From contig OX381709.1 in the NCBI GenBank assembly GCA_947462335.1, forward strand, positions 84,072,622 to 84,136,621: a stretch of 64,000 nt of DNA. Direction: 5' to 3'. The notes below the pieces were generated by a model that did no database searches, was not told the origin of the DNA, and saw only the letters and a program-made list of their open reading frames with translations. Both the position numbers and the translations under genes were made by a program. Below, in pieces: positions 30,643 to 41,689 of the stretch (positions are counted from its first letter, which is position 1; every line of letters begins with the position of its first letter). Source of the stretch: Harmothoe impar. Taxonomy: Eukaryota > Annelida > Polychaeta > Phyllodocida > Polynoidae.

Positions 30643-31611
30643 TCTGTCCATGAACTTATTTCATTTTGGAATACTGTTATTTCAATTTTTCCATGTTTCA
30701 CAATCAATTAATTCGGTTTTAAATAGGTGGAATAAGCACTTATCATTGCATCTGTTCTCACTTTATTTGTCGAAATTTCCCCAACAAAAATGTTTTGTTC
30801 TAGGTTGGTAACATGGCCCTCTGTGAGTTGTGGATGTAAGGCCACTCCAAATAATATCCTTGTTTCTCATCACCAAGCCCTGACAAAAATGACGAGGCCG
30901 CTTTTTTATTCTTTTTTGCTGATGACCAAATGGGTGGGAAAATATGGATTTTTGGCAAGCTAAATTCATATTTCAGCAACCAATATAATATGGATTAGCA
31001 CACGTTGTAAATATGCATATTTACCCTATGGATCTGCAACACTGTAAGCTTTCATTTGATACCAAATATGCCCATATATTCCCCTTTGTAATCATTGTTT
31101 CCCACTGAAAATGTCCACCGGTTAATTAGTCCGTCATTAGGCTGGGGCTCCAGGGGTGGCTGGGTCAGAGTGAGGGACACATTCATCTGGGATGGTTTGT
31201 CTGGATTAACTAGCTGTTCACTGATTGGTGAATGTGGTCATCCCAATGACCAATCAGATTAGTGCACTAATGGCGTTTGTCCGCCTCTACAGGAGGGTAC
31301 TGTTACAGGGTCAGTAACCCGGGGGTGGGTAACCCGTACTAATTAGTTGTATCTATTACAGTACACTTCCTCACCCAAACCCCACCCCCGCCCCACCACC
31401 GCCTTCACACACATACCGTGCTCCTTTCCTTGGTTCCTGTCCCTTCTAAATTACCCCCTGTAATATGATTTCCCTCCCACTCATGTACTTTGACAATGGA
31501 AATGTGTGTAACCTCTACTAATTAGCCATATCTATTGCATTACACCCCCCTTCCCTACCCCCAACCTACCCCCCTACACACATAGGCTTCCCTAGCCATT
31601 TTAAAAGGGTT
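30643..31611. other. Noncoding sequence including repeat family V, copy 2
   Basis: 30810-31110 matches 29330-29720 and carries AAGCTTTCATTTGATACC at 31046. About 31310-31360 and 31490-31545 share GTAACC...CTAATTAG..(A/G)TATCTATT(A/G)CA. No gene is recognised. Confidence 0.45.
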
Positions 31612-31735
31612 CCTAGCTAACAAAAAAACCCATTTTATTACATCTAAATAACGCCATAGTACGGGGCCTTAGAGAAACGTTATTTAACGTTATATAAGGT
31701 TACAAAATGTTGTATAACGTTTTTTGTTTACTTGG
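31612..31735 (+). mobile_element. Degraded short CGTT-family MITE
   Basis: CCTAGCTAACAAAAAAACC ... TTTTTTGTTTACTTGG, with the GGGGCCTTAGAGAAACG middle. Confidence 0.75.
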
Positions 31736-32710
31736 AATTTATGTCTCCTATGTTTGTTTGTCTTGAACCCATCTGTGCCAACATAGACAGATATATGTAT
31801 TTGGAAAATTTTAATGTTTAATGTAGCTTTTTCACAATGAATATGACCTTACCTTAACAACCATCACTCACTCACTGATATACACACATATGTTGGTTCG
31901 GTTCCTCATTTTCTCTCTCCTGTCCCTCCTAAATCATTTCCAGTGATACTCTCTAACTCACTTTTGAATCATGCAATATTTTAATCACAAAATAGGCAAA
32001 ATTACCAAAACATCCCTGCAATGAGGTTATAGGTTACACAACAATCACATTTTTCTGAAACTCACAATAATTGAAGACCAACATTTTCATCGATGAAGCC
32101 CACAAACCCAAGTCAAATGATATTGTCATTATTAACTCGAGGGTCAAAATTACTCCCTACACCCCTGTAGTCTGGTTATAGGTGAGACAACAATCAAATT
32201 TTCCTGAAACTCACAATAATTGAAGACCAACATTTTCATAAATGAAGCCCACAAACCCAAGTCAAATAATATTGTCATTATTAACTTGAGGGTCCTATTG
32301 ATAATGTCTAAACCACTTCTAATTGTCAGATTCAACAGTTTGCTGCATTCAAGGATACCAGCCATTAAATTCCGGCAGTTGATTTTTTTAATGAATAATT
32401 AAAAATATCGCCATCCTTTTCTCATTTCACTGAGGGTTACGCATCCATAGGCACTGTTTCCGAGTGGCCTTTTTTGCAGCGGTTCCTCCAAAACACGTTT
32501 TCAGTTCAGAGATAATGGTCCATAAAATCTTAACTACTGACAAAAAGCCTCCCGGAAGGACCTCGGTGTTGAAAATGGTAATTAATCAAAACAGCACCAG
32601 GGGATGGGTCTGGTGGGACGGGAACCCTCTGCCATGCTGGTTCTTGTGAGCCTCCAATCTGGACAAGGGTGGTAAGAGTACTGCTTATGGTACTGTAAAA
32701 ACCTCACATA
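31736..32710. other. Noncoding sequence with a 150-bp tandem duplication
   Basis: 32020-32150 and 32170-32295 are direct copies (GAAACTCACAATAATTGAAG ... AACTTGAGGGTC), period 150. No gene is recognised. Confidence 0.6.
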
Positions 32711-32930
32711 CCCAGTAAACAAATGACGTTATACACCATTTTATAACGTTAAATAACGTTATATGTCAACGTTTTCCTAAGGCTCTTAAATATGGCATAA
32801 CGTTATGTAAAGTTTAAAACGTTATTTTGACGTAAAATAACGTTTTTTTGTTAGCTGGGCTATGGCATGATGTTATATAAAGTTGTAAAACGTTATTTTG
32901 ACGTAAAATAACGTTTTTTTGTTAGCTGGG
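32711..32930 (-). mobile_element. CGTT-family MITE with duplicated right end, TA target duplication
   Basis: A normal copy runs 32711-32859. A second copy of its last about 70 bp follows at once (32860-32930). TA flanks the whole (32709-32710 and 32931-32932), not the inner end, so the duplication belongs to the inserted unit or arose by slippage. Confidence 0.85.
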
Positions 32931-33125
32931 TAAGCTTGACGCATAGGTCTCAACCATATCTTTGACAAAGCTGCCGAAGGGGGCCAGTGTATCTACCACA
33001 TCATATTTAAAACTCACAGGAGGGGGTTGAATATGGTGACTTTAGTATTGTAGTATACATCAAAAAATTGTGTTTAATCCGCACCCTGGCTTGGTTAGGG
33101 TGCGGCCTTGTTTAAGTGTAGTATA
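32931..33125. other. Unassigned spacer
   Basis: 33075-33110 has CCGCACCCTGGC ... GGGTGCGG, a small inverted pair. Nothing else is seen. Confidence 0.35.
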
Positions 33126-33266
33126 CCCAGCTAACAAAAAAAAACACGTAATTTTACGTCAAAATAACGTTTTAAAATTTAATATAACGTTATGCCATAG
33201 TAAGGAGCCTTAGAGAAACGTTACATAACGTTATAAAATGTTGTATAACGTTTTTTGTTTACTGGG
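33126..33266 (+). mobile_element. Short CGTT-family MITE, TA target duplication
   Basis: CCCAGCTAACAAAAAAAAAC ... TTTTTTGTTTACTGGG, flanked by TA on both sides. Confidence 0.9.
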
Positions 33267-33436
33267 TAAGCCGCACATTATGACTGTTGTTATTCTCATT
33301 GTCTACCCCCAGCCTCTGTAACTTTCCCTCCTAGCCCCCATAAATCTCGATCATTTAATGGGTTTCGGCCTGACAGGGCAGCTCTGTCACCCAGCTAGCA
33401 TTGCATAATGGGCCCATACGGTTTTGCCGATGGGCT

Positions 33437-33578
33437 CCCAGTAAACAAATAACGTTATATACCACTTTATAACGTTATATAACGTTATATGTTTTTCTAA
33501 GGCACTTTAGTATGACATAACGTTATGTAAAATTTAAAACGTTATTTTGACGTAAAATAACGTTTTTTGTTAGTTGGG
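33437..33578 (-). mobile_element. Short CGTT-family MITE
   Basis: CCCAGTAAACAAATAACG ... TTTTTTGTTAGTTGGG. The flanks CT/CC suggest a mutated 2-bp duplication. Confidence 0.85.
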
Positions 33579-34024
33579 CCACACTGGCATTTATTTCTTA
33601 TTGTTCAGGGTGCTCTTTCAGAACATGTCAAGAGTTTGTGGGGTTTTTTTCCCTGTAGGGTTTATAGTGGACTTTTTTATTCTCATGACTGACAAATACA
33701 TTCTGAAAGCGCCTCCAGAGCTACCAATGGGAACGAATAATAGGCTTGCCCAGATTTGAAGTGCCCAGATCTAGCCTGGACCTAACCCACTTTGAGAAAA
33801 AACGGTAAATTTGTCATTTCTGAGAATAATCACAAATGAGTCTGTTTTGAAGTATCCTACATAACAGGGTTTGTGGGCTAAGCCCATCTGGGCTCCCAGT
33901 GGTAGCCCTGGACAATACTGACTAAACCGCAAACATGGGCAAACCCAGCTTGCCCAAGTAAAACCAATATGGACCCCAGGGACCCATGCTGTCTGGGCAG
34001 GCACAGAGAGACGAACAGCTGTAG
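33579..34024. other. Unassigned noncoding sequence
   Basis: Repeated GCCCAGAT, GGGCTCCCAG and GGCAAACCCAG words near 33750-34000 faintly recall the direct repeats of 45925-46125. No gene is recognised. Confidence 0.35.
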
Positions 34025-34378
34025 TCTACACTGATATTCCTAGGCTCCCTATTCGCCCAACCTCGCAGTCACTAGTGCCTAACCTAGTTAGTCATTTTTT
34101 GGCTCCTTATACAACCAACCTAGGTCAGTTATTATTGTCAGGTTGGTCAGTACCTTAGTCTTTTTATTTCCAGGGGGAGCCACTGAGTGGTCATGACAGG
34201 TGGCCCCAACTAGTGGTATACAAATACAACACACCAATGATGAACCTAGGTTAGCCACTACTGACTGACCCCTCGGTCATTTTTGAATATAACTTTGCCA
34301 TTGTGACAAACACTCATATGACCAACCTAGGATAGTCTGTACTGACTAACCCTTTCAATCTATGGATTTTCAGTGTAG
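34025..34378. mobile_element. CTACACTGATA-type MITE I2, about 350 bp
   Basis: TCTACACTGATATTCCTAGG ... TATGGATTTTCAGTGTAGG; interior CTAACCTAGTTAGTCA and CAACCTAGG words. Confidence 0.75.
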
Positions 34379-35081
34379 GTGCAGGTATTCATCCTACTCC
34401 CCGCTCAATTAGACCAAGTATTATGGATATGGTCGCCACCCGTGGCCGCTGGGAGGTGCTGGGCCGAGTCTTTTCCTGACTAGGTAACGGTCCGCTTGGC
34501 TTTCTTATTGTGTAACATGCTAACTGTTTTACACACAGACTAATTGGAATTACAGAGATCAACCAATAAAAGTGTTAGATATTTCCATTGTTCTTCAAGA
34601 TCTTATACAGTCTGCAACGTACCCAGTAATGATGTTGGTTGTTGTTGTTGTTGTTGTTGTTACGTTTTAAATCCTCTTCGTAGTGAAGAACAATGGAGGG
34701 CCTAAATATTTGAGAAAGATATATATCTATAAGAAATTGATTATCAGTGTCTAAGTCCAGTGGACAGCATGAATAGTTAATTTTTGCATAAATAGTGCCT
34801 ATAGTGGGAAAACATTTAGTGGAGTGCAACTTTAAATCCTTTACAAAATGGCTACCGTGCCAACTAGACCTTACACCGCACCAGTAGTGCCACCCAGTGT
34901 GTGAAATACAAACTAATCTGAACTAATCGGAAGCAATCTGATTGGATTCAGGGCCAATCGAAAACTGTCCTCAATTCTGGGCTATTTATCAAGAACACGA
35001 CAAGGAAAATAAAAATAAACAGCCTCTGATTTATGGTTGGCTTTTCTGTGGCGCGTTAGTTAGAGTAGGATTTCAAGGCCT
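34379..35081. other. Unassigned noncoding sequence with (GTT)n
   Basis: (GTT)8-like run at 34637-34661. Otherwise I see nothing recognisable. Confidence 0.4.
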
Positions 35082-35300
35082 ATCCCTTTAAGGATGGATG
35101 CCGCTAAAAGATATATTTGTCTTCATGATGTATCAATGCAGCCCCAGCGAGTAACTCGTCGGGGCAGCATTGTCGCATCTCAACCACGTAGGGTCACCGT
35201 AATGCTTGAATGCAGCCCTGGTGAGTTACTCGCCAGGGCTGCATTTATGCATCACAATGACCAAGGACATAAGTATCATGCCCTACTTAAAGGCTTTAAG
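35082..35300. mobile_element. piggyBac-like MITE D2
   Basis: CCCTTTAAGGATGGATGCCG at the left and TACTTAAAGG at the right, with the interior words CCAGCGAGTAACTCGTC, GGTGAGTTACTCGCC and GGGCTGCAT. Confidence 0.7.
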
Positions 35301-35572
35301 TGGAGAGTGGAACTCTCTTGTTGTGGCGGCTGGAAAACATCACACGGCCGGAAATGAGTGTAAGAAGGTGCTTGGGAGGCGCATTAATCTGTAATGATGG
35401 GGGTGAGTGGGTGGGCGGAAGGGACGGGACTATTTACCTAGTGAGGTCGGCGCGCTGTTTGATGGGGGACCCAGGTCGTCTTATACTGGATTAGCCCTTA
35501 AACCCTTTAAGGACGGCATGTTGCTAAGCTATGGCACTTCTTGTCTTGAATGCAGGGTGAGTTACTCCCCAG

Positions 35573-35719
35573 CCCAGTAAACAAAAAACGTTATACAACA
35601 TTTTATAACGTTATATGACGTTATATAACGTTTCTCTAAAGCTCCTTACTGATGTATAACGTAATATACAGTTTTAAAACGTTATTTTGACGTAAAATAA
35701 CGTTTTTTTGTTAGCTGGG
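35573..35719 (-). mobile_element. Short CGTT-family MITE with demonstrable AG target duplication
   Basis: CCCAGTAAACAAAAAACG ... TTTTTTGTTAGCTGGG, flanked by AG. Removing it plus one AG restores ACTCCCCAGGGCTGC, as in other D copies. Confidence 0.92.
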
Positions 35720-35868
35720 AGGGCTGCATTCATGAATCATGACAGCCATGGGCATCATGCTTGATGCATGATGCATTAAGGAACTATGCCATTCTTGAAG
35801 GTGTACAGGATGAGCAATTCATTAATGCAATACGTCCTTGGTTGTCATGATGTATAAATGCAGCCTTG

Positions 35869-36015
35869 CCCAGCTAACAAAAAAACGTTTTTTTACGTCA
35901 AAATAACGTTTTAAAACTTTATATAACATTATGCCATGGTGAGGAGCCTTAGAGAAACGTTATATAACGTAATATAACGTTACAAAATGTTGTATAACGT
36001 TTTTTGCTTACTGGG
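35869..36015 (+). mobile_element. Short CGTT-family MITE with demonstrable TG target duplication
   Basis: CCCAGCTAACAAAAAAACG ... TTTTTTGCTTACTGGG, flanked by TG. Removing it restores CAGCCTTGGTGAGTAACTC. Confidence 0.92.
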
Positions 36016-36384
36016 TGGTGAGTAACTCACCAGGGCTGCATTCATACATCATGACGACCCTATCGGGCTAATAAGTTCCCGAAGGATTGGTATGATGCAC
36101 CCATTCAGAGCTTGTGAGTCACTTGCCACAGCTGCATTGGTGCATCATCTCTGAGGAGATGCCATCCTTAAAGGGTTAGTGGCATATAACGCACCATCAT
36201 GATAGTTTATCATACATAACTAACCCTGCCCCACTGCCGGGCACTGCCCACTATAAGTCGTTACTACAGTACACTGCAGCCCCACACTGCCAGTGACATT
36301 GGTATAGATAGGAAATACTTTGTTATCTTCATTGATTACCGTCCCTATGCTGAATGGTGGATCAATCTGTTGTGCTTTAGGGGT

Positions 36385-36634
36385 TACCGTAAATTCCCGC
36401 ATACTACCCGCGGGTTGTACGCGAACCAAACGCAGCTTTCATTTGATACCTAACATGCCTCTATATTTAGGGTGCGGGTTGTACGAAGGTTCTTATTACT
36501 AAAGAACAGTACTAAAATTGAAATTTTCAAATTCAAAAACGGGTTATAGGATTCCCCTGAGTTGGGGGTGCTGGTTGTACGCGAGATGCCGGTAGTAGTC
36601 GGGTAGTAGGCGGGTAGTACGCGGGAATTTTTCT
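36385..36634. mobile_element. TACCGTAAATTCCCGC-type MITE G1
   Basis: The left TIR is TTACCGTAAATTCCCGC and the right end GTACGCGGGAATTTTT is decayed. Interior GCGGGTTGTACGCGAA words, with AGCTTTCATTTGATACC at 36435. Confidence 0.75.
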
Positions 36635-36929
36635 TTTCATTAATACCTCTCCAAGAACCTCTCCAAGATGATCTCTCCAAGATCATGCTTTACCTGAACA
36701 TTATAAGGGTCTCATATTGCATCAATGTATCTTTGCGAGTTACTCACCGGGGCCTGATTTCATACAACTGATTTATGACAATCAAATGGCATAGCACGTT
36801 ATGTGGCATTATGGACCTACCGTGATGGTCCATTTGAGCGCAGCGGTCCCAACTGAGGGCAGGTCTTTAAGAACAGGTCTAGGACATATCTGAAACCCAA
36901 AACCCCCTTTTTGTCTGGAGCTCTTTTAA
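36635..36929. other. Unassigned spacer
   Basis: Three CTCTCCAAGA words at 36647-36682. A D-family scrap (GCGAGTTACTCACCGGGGCC) at about 36735. Nothing else is seen. Confidence 0.35.
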
Positions 36930-37260
36930 GAATATGTGAAAGGTTAAAGCATTTTTGAGTAGAATAGTATACTGAGTTGGAATAGGGTAATTTAGGCGTG
37001 CCAAAATTCAAATCTGCCATATGTCAAGAGGTCAGTCCTTGATATATGCCCCAAATCCAAGATGGCCGTCACCTGGGCAAATTCTTGATTGAAATGCAAA
37101 AATTTCATCTGGCAAAATGCCCTTTTGGTGGCCATCTTGGATTTGGGACATATGGCAAAGACTGACGTCTGACATATGGCAGATTTGAATTCGGCACGCC
37201 CAAATTACCCTATTCCAACTCAGAAAGCAATTCTACTACAAAACGCCCAGCACCTTTTTG
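36930..37260. mobile_element. Long-hairpin MITE X
   Basis: The inverted arms 36968-37070 and 37128-37228 share GAGTTGGAATAGGGTAATTT, CATATGTCA and CCAAATCCAAGATGGCC. The loop is about 60 bp. No clear target duplication. Confidence 0.65.
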
Positions 37261-37625
37261 TAAGGTCTCTTTCCGAGATTTGACCCCTGACTATTTTGAG
37301 AGGAACTCATACAAGCGCATGTCCTTGTAGATACGCAGCGGTAACCTCCCATTGCACAGGTGTGCTTAATCAGCCCAGCTAACAAAAAAACGTTATCTGA
37401 CGTTACAATAACGTTTTCTGAAGGTTTGGTAAACGTTATAGAATGACGGAAATATGACGTTATCTGACGTTAAAACGTTGACTCAAAATAACGTTGTATT
37501 AACGTTATATAAAAACGTTAGGATGTATAACGTTATGACAACGTTATATTACGTTTTTTGGGTTTTGAATAGGCTTATGGGGACCCTGTACTGAACCTTT
37601 ATATCTTTACTACTTAAGTGATGGG

Positions 37626-37699
37626 AAACCTCCTTGGAGGTGTTGTATTTGCAGTAAAACGGAGGTTTTACTGCAAATACAACACCTCCAAGGAGGTTT
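37626..37699. repeat. Perfect 35-bp hairpin with 4-nt loop
   Basis: The arm 37626-37660 (AAACCTCCTTGGAGGTG...) pairs with 37665-37699 without mismatch, loop GGAG. The arm itself begins with the palindrome CCTCCTTGGAGG. It could be a tiny snap-back element or a small-RNA precursor. Confidence 0.9.
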
Positions 37700-37802
37700 T
37701 CTAGCTTATACTCCATCCTTTATGCAGCATTAGTTAATACTGTATGGTTTTAATAGAAAATAGATAGTTTATTGAGGAACTATGTTCGTGAACGTTTTTC
37801 AG

Positions 37803-37833
37803 GCTAAGGTGGGATTCGAACCTTTTACATGTA
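37803..37833 (-). repeat. tRNA-like module (antisense B-box)
   Basis: AAGGTGGGATTCGAACC reads on the minus strand as GGTTCGAATCCC, an excellent B-box. The A-box side is not clear. Confidence 0.45.
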
Positions 37834-37890
37834 CACACATGTTACAATAGATGAATAAGGACCTCCGGTATTTGGCTTGAACTATGTGCG

Positions 37891-37957
37891 GCTCAGTAGC
37901 CTAATGGCTAGAGTGCTCACCTGCAACACCTCAGCAGGTGAGTTCAAGGCTCACCCC
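37891..37957 (+). repeat. tRNA-like module with A- and B-box
   Basis: GCTCAGTAGCCTAATGGCTA (A-box region), an anticodon-arm-like CACCTGC...GCAGGTG, then GAGTTCAAGGCTC (B-box). Confidence 0.5.
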
Positions 37958-37999
37958 AGCCAAGGAAAGACGTATATATATCTTTTTACATGTTTTTAG

Positions 38000-38834
38000 T
38001 TTTTTTATGTGTAATGTATTTTTCAAAGATAATATGATATGTTGACCAATAGTATATGTTTCAACTCAAAAGGTAAAGCAAAGACCTCTAAACACTTTGC
38101 TACAGAACCATTGATAAGCTACGCAATGTATGCTAAAGGTCCCTTATAAATCCCATCTTGCGTTAAAGGCTGTATTGTATTTTAGAGTAAGGGGTTGAAA
38201 GGTCCGTATATCAGCCTTCCTCTGTGGCCTAGATATGATTAGATTAGGGTACAAACAGGGTGTGAGTATTGTGAGTGCGTTGTACCTAGGCATTACTTAT
38301 GTCACCTGTCCCTCATAGACTAGTGGTTAGCATGGTGGATTCATGATGCAAAGGACCTAAGCTAATGGGGACCTTTAGCAACCACGTAAAAACTCATTAT
38401 ACCCTGACGTAGCAGATACAGGGAAGGGCAATGAAGTAGTGATTAAGGTGGTTGCCTATCATGGATCCAAAGTATCTAGATTCACTCCAAATATTTCCAC
38501 AATATACCTTACATACTTTGAAACGAAGTAGTGAAAATAAAAGTAGGGCGTCCCGAGCTACTTTTTTAAATATTGAATTTTGAAAAATAAAACTATTTCT
38601 CCAACACTAGACCAGGAACTCATCTATTTCGTGTGTAATGGTAGTAAAAGTCTCACCACTTTTCTTAAACTCCCCCAAAATATTCTTCAGATCATTTCTG
38701 AATAAATGATATCAATTTAAATATATGGCCCCGTGCATAAATCAGTGCTTTAGGCCAATTTAAAATCAAAAATAATGATATTCTATAAATCAAAAGGTAG
38801 CATAGAGATAGCTATATGTATGACCACTTGCAGA
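38000..38834. other. Interior of the composite CGTT element
   Basis: Weak tRNA-like pieces at about 38325-38360 (GACTAGTGGTTAGCATGG) and 38430-38470 (GTAGTGATTAAGGTGG). The rest is A/T-rich. No gene is recognised. Confidence 0.4.
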
Positions 38835-38906
38835 CCAGCCTTCATGGCCTAATAGGATCAGCACAGAACTTACACACTGGGGTTGTGAGTTCGCCCCTTG
38901 GTCAGG
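38835..38906 (+). repeat. tRNA-like module
   Basis: GACCAGCCTTCATGGCCTAA, then GGGGTTGTGAGTTCGCCCC, a B-box-like match. Confidence 0.4.
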
Positions 38907-39024
38907 CCTTTCTCTATTTTACATACTGCTACATATGAGCGCTAGATACAGCAGCTGCGCAGAAATCGTCGCAATGAACGTATTCGTGAAGGTAGGCAAC
39001 CACCTTAAGTGCACAGACAAGCAC

Positions 39025-39107
39025 CAGCCTCTGTGGCCAATGGGGTTAGACTGCAGGTCAAATCACAGAGCCAAATTTTCATCTATGGGTTCGACCCCCA
39101 CCAAGGG
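39025..39107 (+). repeat. tRNA-like module with strong B-box
   Basis: CCTCTGTGGCCAATGGGGTTAG, then ATGGGTTCGACCCCCACC. A good T-arm; the rest is too diverged for a functional tRNA. Confidence 0.5.
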
Positions 39108-39292
39108 CAATTACGTTTTTACTTCTTTTCTATTTATGTTTGAAATGAGGTTTATAAGAATACACAGACAATAAATACCACATAATTGTAACAAGAATGT
39201 TTCGGAACACAAATGACAAAGGGACCCCGGCCTATGCACCCCAACAGTGAGAGGTGTTGTGCTGTCCAGTAAAGCTTCTATACTATGGGCCT

Positions 39293-40427
39293 CCCACTCA
39301 ACAAAAAACGTTCATAAACATTTGCAAACATTTGTACAGGGTTTGCAGGAGAACGTTTGTTTAAAAACGTCATCTAAACGTTTCTATATAGTTTCTAATG
39401 CAAACGTTGCTATCTAGAACGTTATTCAACCTTTCTAGAAAGTTTAAAGCTAGACATTTGTTTCCACAATGTTAATTAATGTTTCTATAGAGTTGGGAAA
39501 AAACGTTGGTATCCAAAACGTTATTGAACATTTCTCTATAGTTTAGATGAAAACGTTTGTGTTTAAAACGTTATTAAACGTTTCTACATGGTTTGGACTA
39601 AAACGGTTTGTCTTTTCTCACATTGCTGAATGTTTCCAGATGGTTTAGACAAAAATGTTGGAATGAAAACGTTATTTTGATGTTAATAAAGGTTTCTATT
39701 GATTCTAGTATCTGCTACCAGGAGGCAGCACTATCCCTCTCATGGGATTTATCTAGGCATTCACCTATTTCTATTAATTAAAAGGTGTGAAAACAATACT
39801 TTCACAAACACATTTTGCTCATTGCACTTGAAGTATTCCATGTTGGATCAGAATTTTACAAATGATGTCTAATTGAATGATTGTAATACGATTTATGCAG
39901 GGTATAGTGATACTAACACCCAAAATGTGGTAATAAACATTACTTATAGCCAACCAAGTTCAAGCCTCCAGTCACGAAATAAATGACACACAGAGCGATT
40001 TCTTATCCCTCTTAGAGGTCCAAATGTTGGTACCCTTACAGCAACAGCGGAGCCAGGACAGGTTCTCTGCCCTATGCAATAATAGAGTCGCTGAGGATCT
40101 AATCAGTCTTTGCTGGATGGCCCGGGGTAACACTGTTATATTAGCAGGAGAAATTGAGAAAAATAATCTGGGGGAAAATACAGCTTGGTTGGGTTCAAAG
40201 GGGCCATGAAAAAACTATATTTTGACCATCAAAAACTATATTTTGACCATTAAAAAACGTTATTTGAGATGAGAATAAGGTCCCACACCCAAACGTTTGT
40301 CAAAAGGGTTTATATACGTTATTTGGAGTCAACGTTTTTACGTAAAACAAACGTTAGAAACAAACGTTTTGTAATCCTTCAGGAAACGTTTTTTGTGGGT
40401 CAAAATAACGTTTTTTTGTTGAGTGGG
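39293..40427. mobile_element. Large CGTT-family element B2, 1,135 bp, CT target duplication
   Basis: CCCACTCAACAAAAAACG ... TTTTTTTGTTGAGTGGG, flanked by CT (39291-39292 and 40428-40429). It aligns with B1 (5105-6183) at both ends and at CTGCTACCAGGAGGCAGCAC. The middle about 450 bp is diverged. Confidence 0.85.
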
Positions 40428-40618
40428 CTGGCCCATACGGCATTGGTCATAAACCATAGCCCTATGAAACGTTAAATAACGTTAAATAACGTTGTGAGTA
40501 TATAAACGTTTTAAGGTTAACCATGTAAGAACGTAAAAATACGTTTTAAATAAAACGTAAAATAACGTTGCACATTGAAACGTTTCAGAACGTTAAAAAA
40601 CGGTTATTGTTCACTGGG

Positions 40619-40775
40619 AGGTCATTATGCTATATTTAAATAAAGTGCTTTCATGCCACCCAATTCCCTGAGCTCCAAGACAGCATCTGATACGCCATAA
40701 AAAATCCAGGCCACACTATAAATACCACTGCTGTCTGCAAACAGGACTATACCATACGCCCTAACAGACCCATTA
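40619..40775. other. Short unassigned spacer
   Basis: Nothing recognisable. Confidence 0.4.
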
Positions 40776-41030
40776 GCCAAAAAAAAAGGTTTGTTTTAGG
40801 TAACATGGGATGAAAATCTAGGGTTGGATGGTTTTTTTTTACAGTCCCTCTTCGATACCAAAAAAGTGGAAAAATGAAAGAAAAAAAATTCAAATTTTGG
40901 TTAACATAAAATTGACCACAAAAAGTGTAGAAATATAAAGATTTCTTCAAAATTGCAAAAAAAAAGTAGGGTCGGCCCTGTTTTGATAGAGTCAGTCGGG
41001 TTACCTGAAACAAACCTTTTTTTTTTGACC
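40776..41030. mobile_element. Harbinger-type MITE T6
   Basis: GCCAAAAAAAAAGGTTTGTT ... GTTACCTGAAACAAACC ... TTTTTTGACC. Left flank TTA; right flank ATA. Confidence 0.75.
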
Positions 41031-41388
41031 ATATCATACAGCTTGTGTCTGCAAAAACGACTACCCCAGCGGCACCGGAGATGTATATATGTATTACATG
41101 TCGCCTTGATCCTGTTATAAATTGGCGGTCAGTCAGGGATTATCCCCCTAATCCCATCCAAATGGGCCACTTTTGAATAAAAAAAGTTGTGTTTTTGTTG
41201 GTTTTAGTAGAACCCCAATAGTGATGTCTGCATTAGCTACATTTGTGAACATTTCATATCCAGGCATCCACAGGATCATTGTCTTTCAAATAGTGTATAC
41301 ATATTATCAGAATGCAGGATCTTGAGGTTATATTTCAGTAATTTGTCAGTCATGCTTCAGAAATGTTTTTTGCTGCATTGGTCTTCAA
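41031..41388. other. Unassigned spacer, partly repeated at 41540-41680
   Basis: 41050-41160 (CTGCAAA.ACGACTACC, CCTTGATCCTGTTATA, GATTATCCC.CTAATCCC) recurs at 41555-41670. Confidence 0.55.
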
Positions 41389-41521
41389 CCAAGTAGACAA
41401 AAAAACATTATACAACATTTTATAACATAATATATAACGTTATGTAATATTTCTCTAAGGCTCCTTACTATGGCATTATTTTATTATTTTGACGTAGAAT
41501 AACTTCTTTTTGTTATCTGGG
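41389..41521 (-). mobile_element. Degraded short CGTT-family MITE
   Basis: CCAAGTAGACAAAAAAACATT ... TTTTTGTTATCTGGG, with many CGTT words lost. Confidence 0.65.
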
Positions 41522-41689
41522 TATGCCATACACCGTAACAGACTACTGCTATTATCTGTCTGCAAACACGACTACCACAGGCAGCACGGGGGATGTATTA
41601 CCTGCCACGTTGATCCTGTTATATAATTGGCGGCAGTCGGGGATTATCCCGCTAATCCCCTCCAACCTAATTCCCTGCCTACCGGCTCT

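Larger units (their letters stand above)
35503..36176. mobile_element. piggyBac-like MITE D3 with two CGTT MITEs inserted
   Basis: CCCTTTAAGGACGGCATG ... GCCATCCTTAAAGGG. Probably two fused copies (inner junction near 35790-35810). The CGTT MITEs at 35573 and 35869 interrupt GTTACTC.CCAGGGCTGC and CAGCCTTGGTGAGTAAC, so their empty sites can be read from other D copies. Confidence 0.75.
37374..40618 (+). mobile_element. Composite CGTT-family element, 3.2 kb, AG target duplication
   Basis: The left end CCCAGCTAACAAAAAAACG (CGTT-rich to 37556) and the right end GTTATTGTTCACTGGG (CGTT-rich from 40464) are flanked by AG (37372-37373 and 40619-40620). Between them are a perfect hairpin, several tRNA-like modules and element B2. 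The right end matches, inverted, the left end of 61065-62133. No protein is visible. It could also be two neighbouring elements; the matching AG flanks favour one. Confidence 0.55.
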
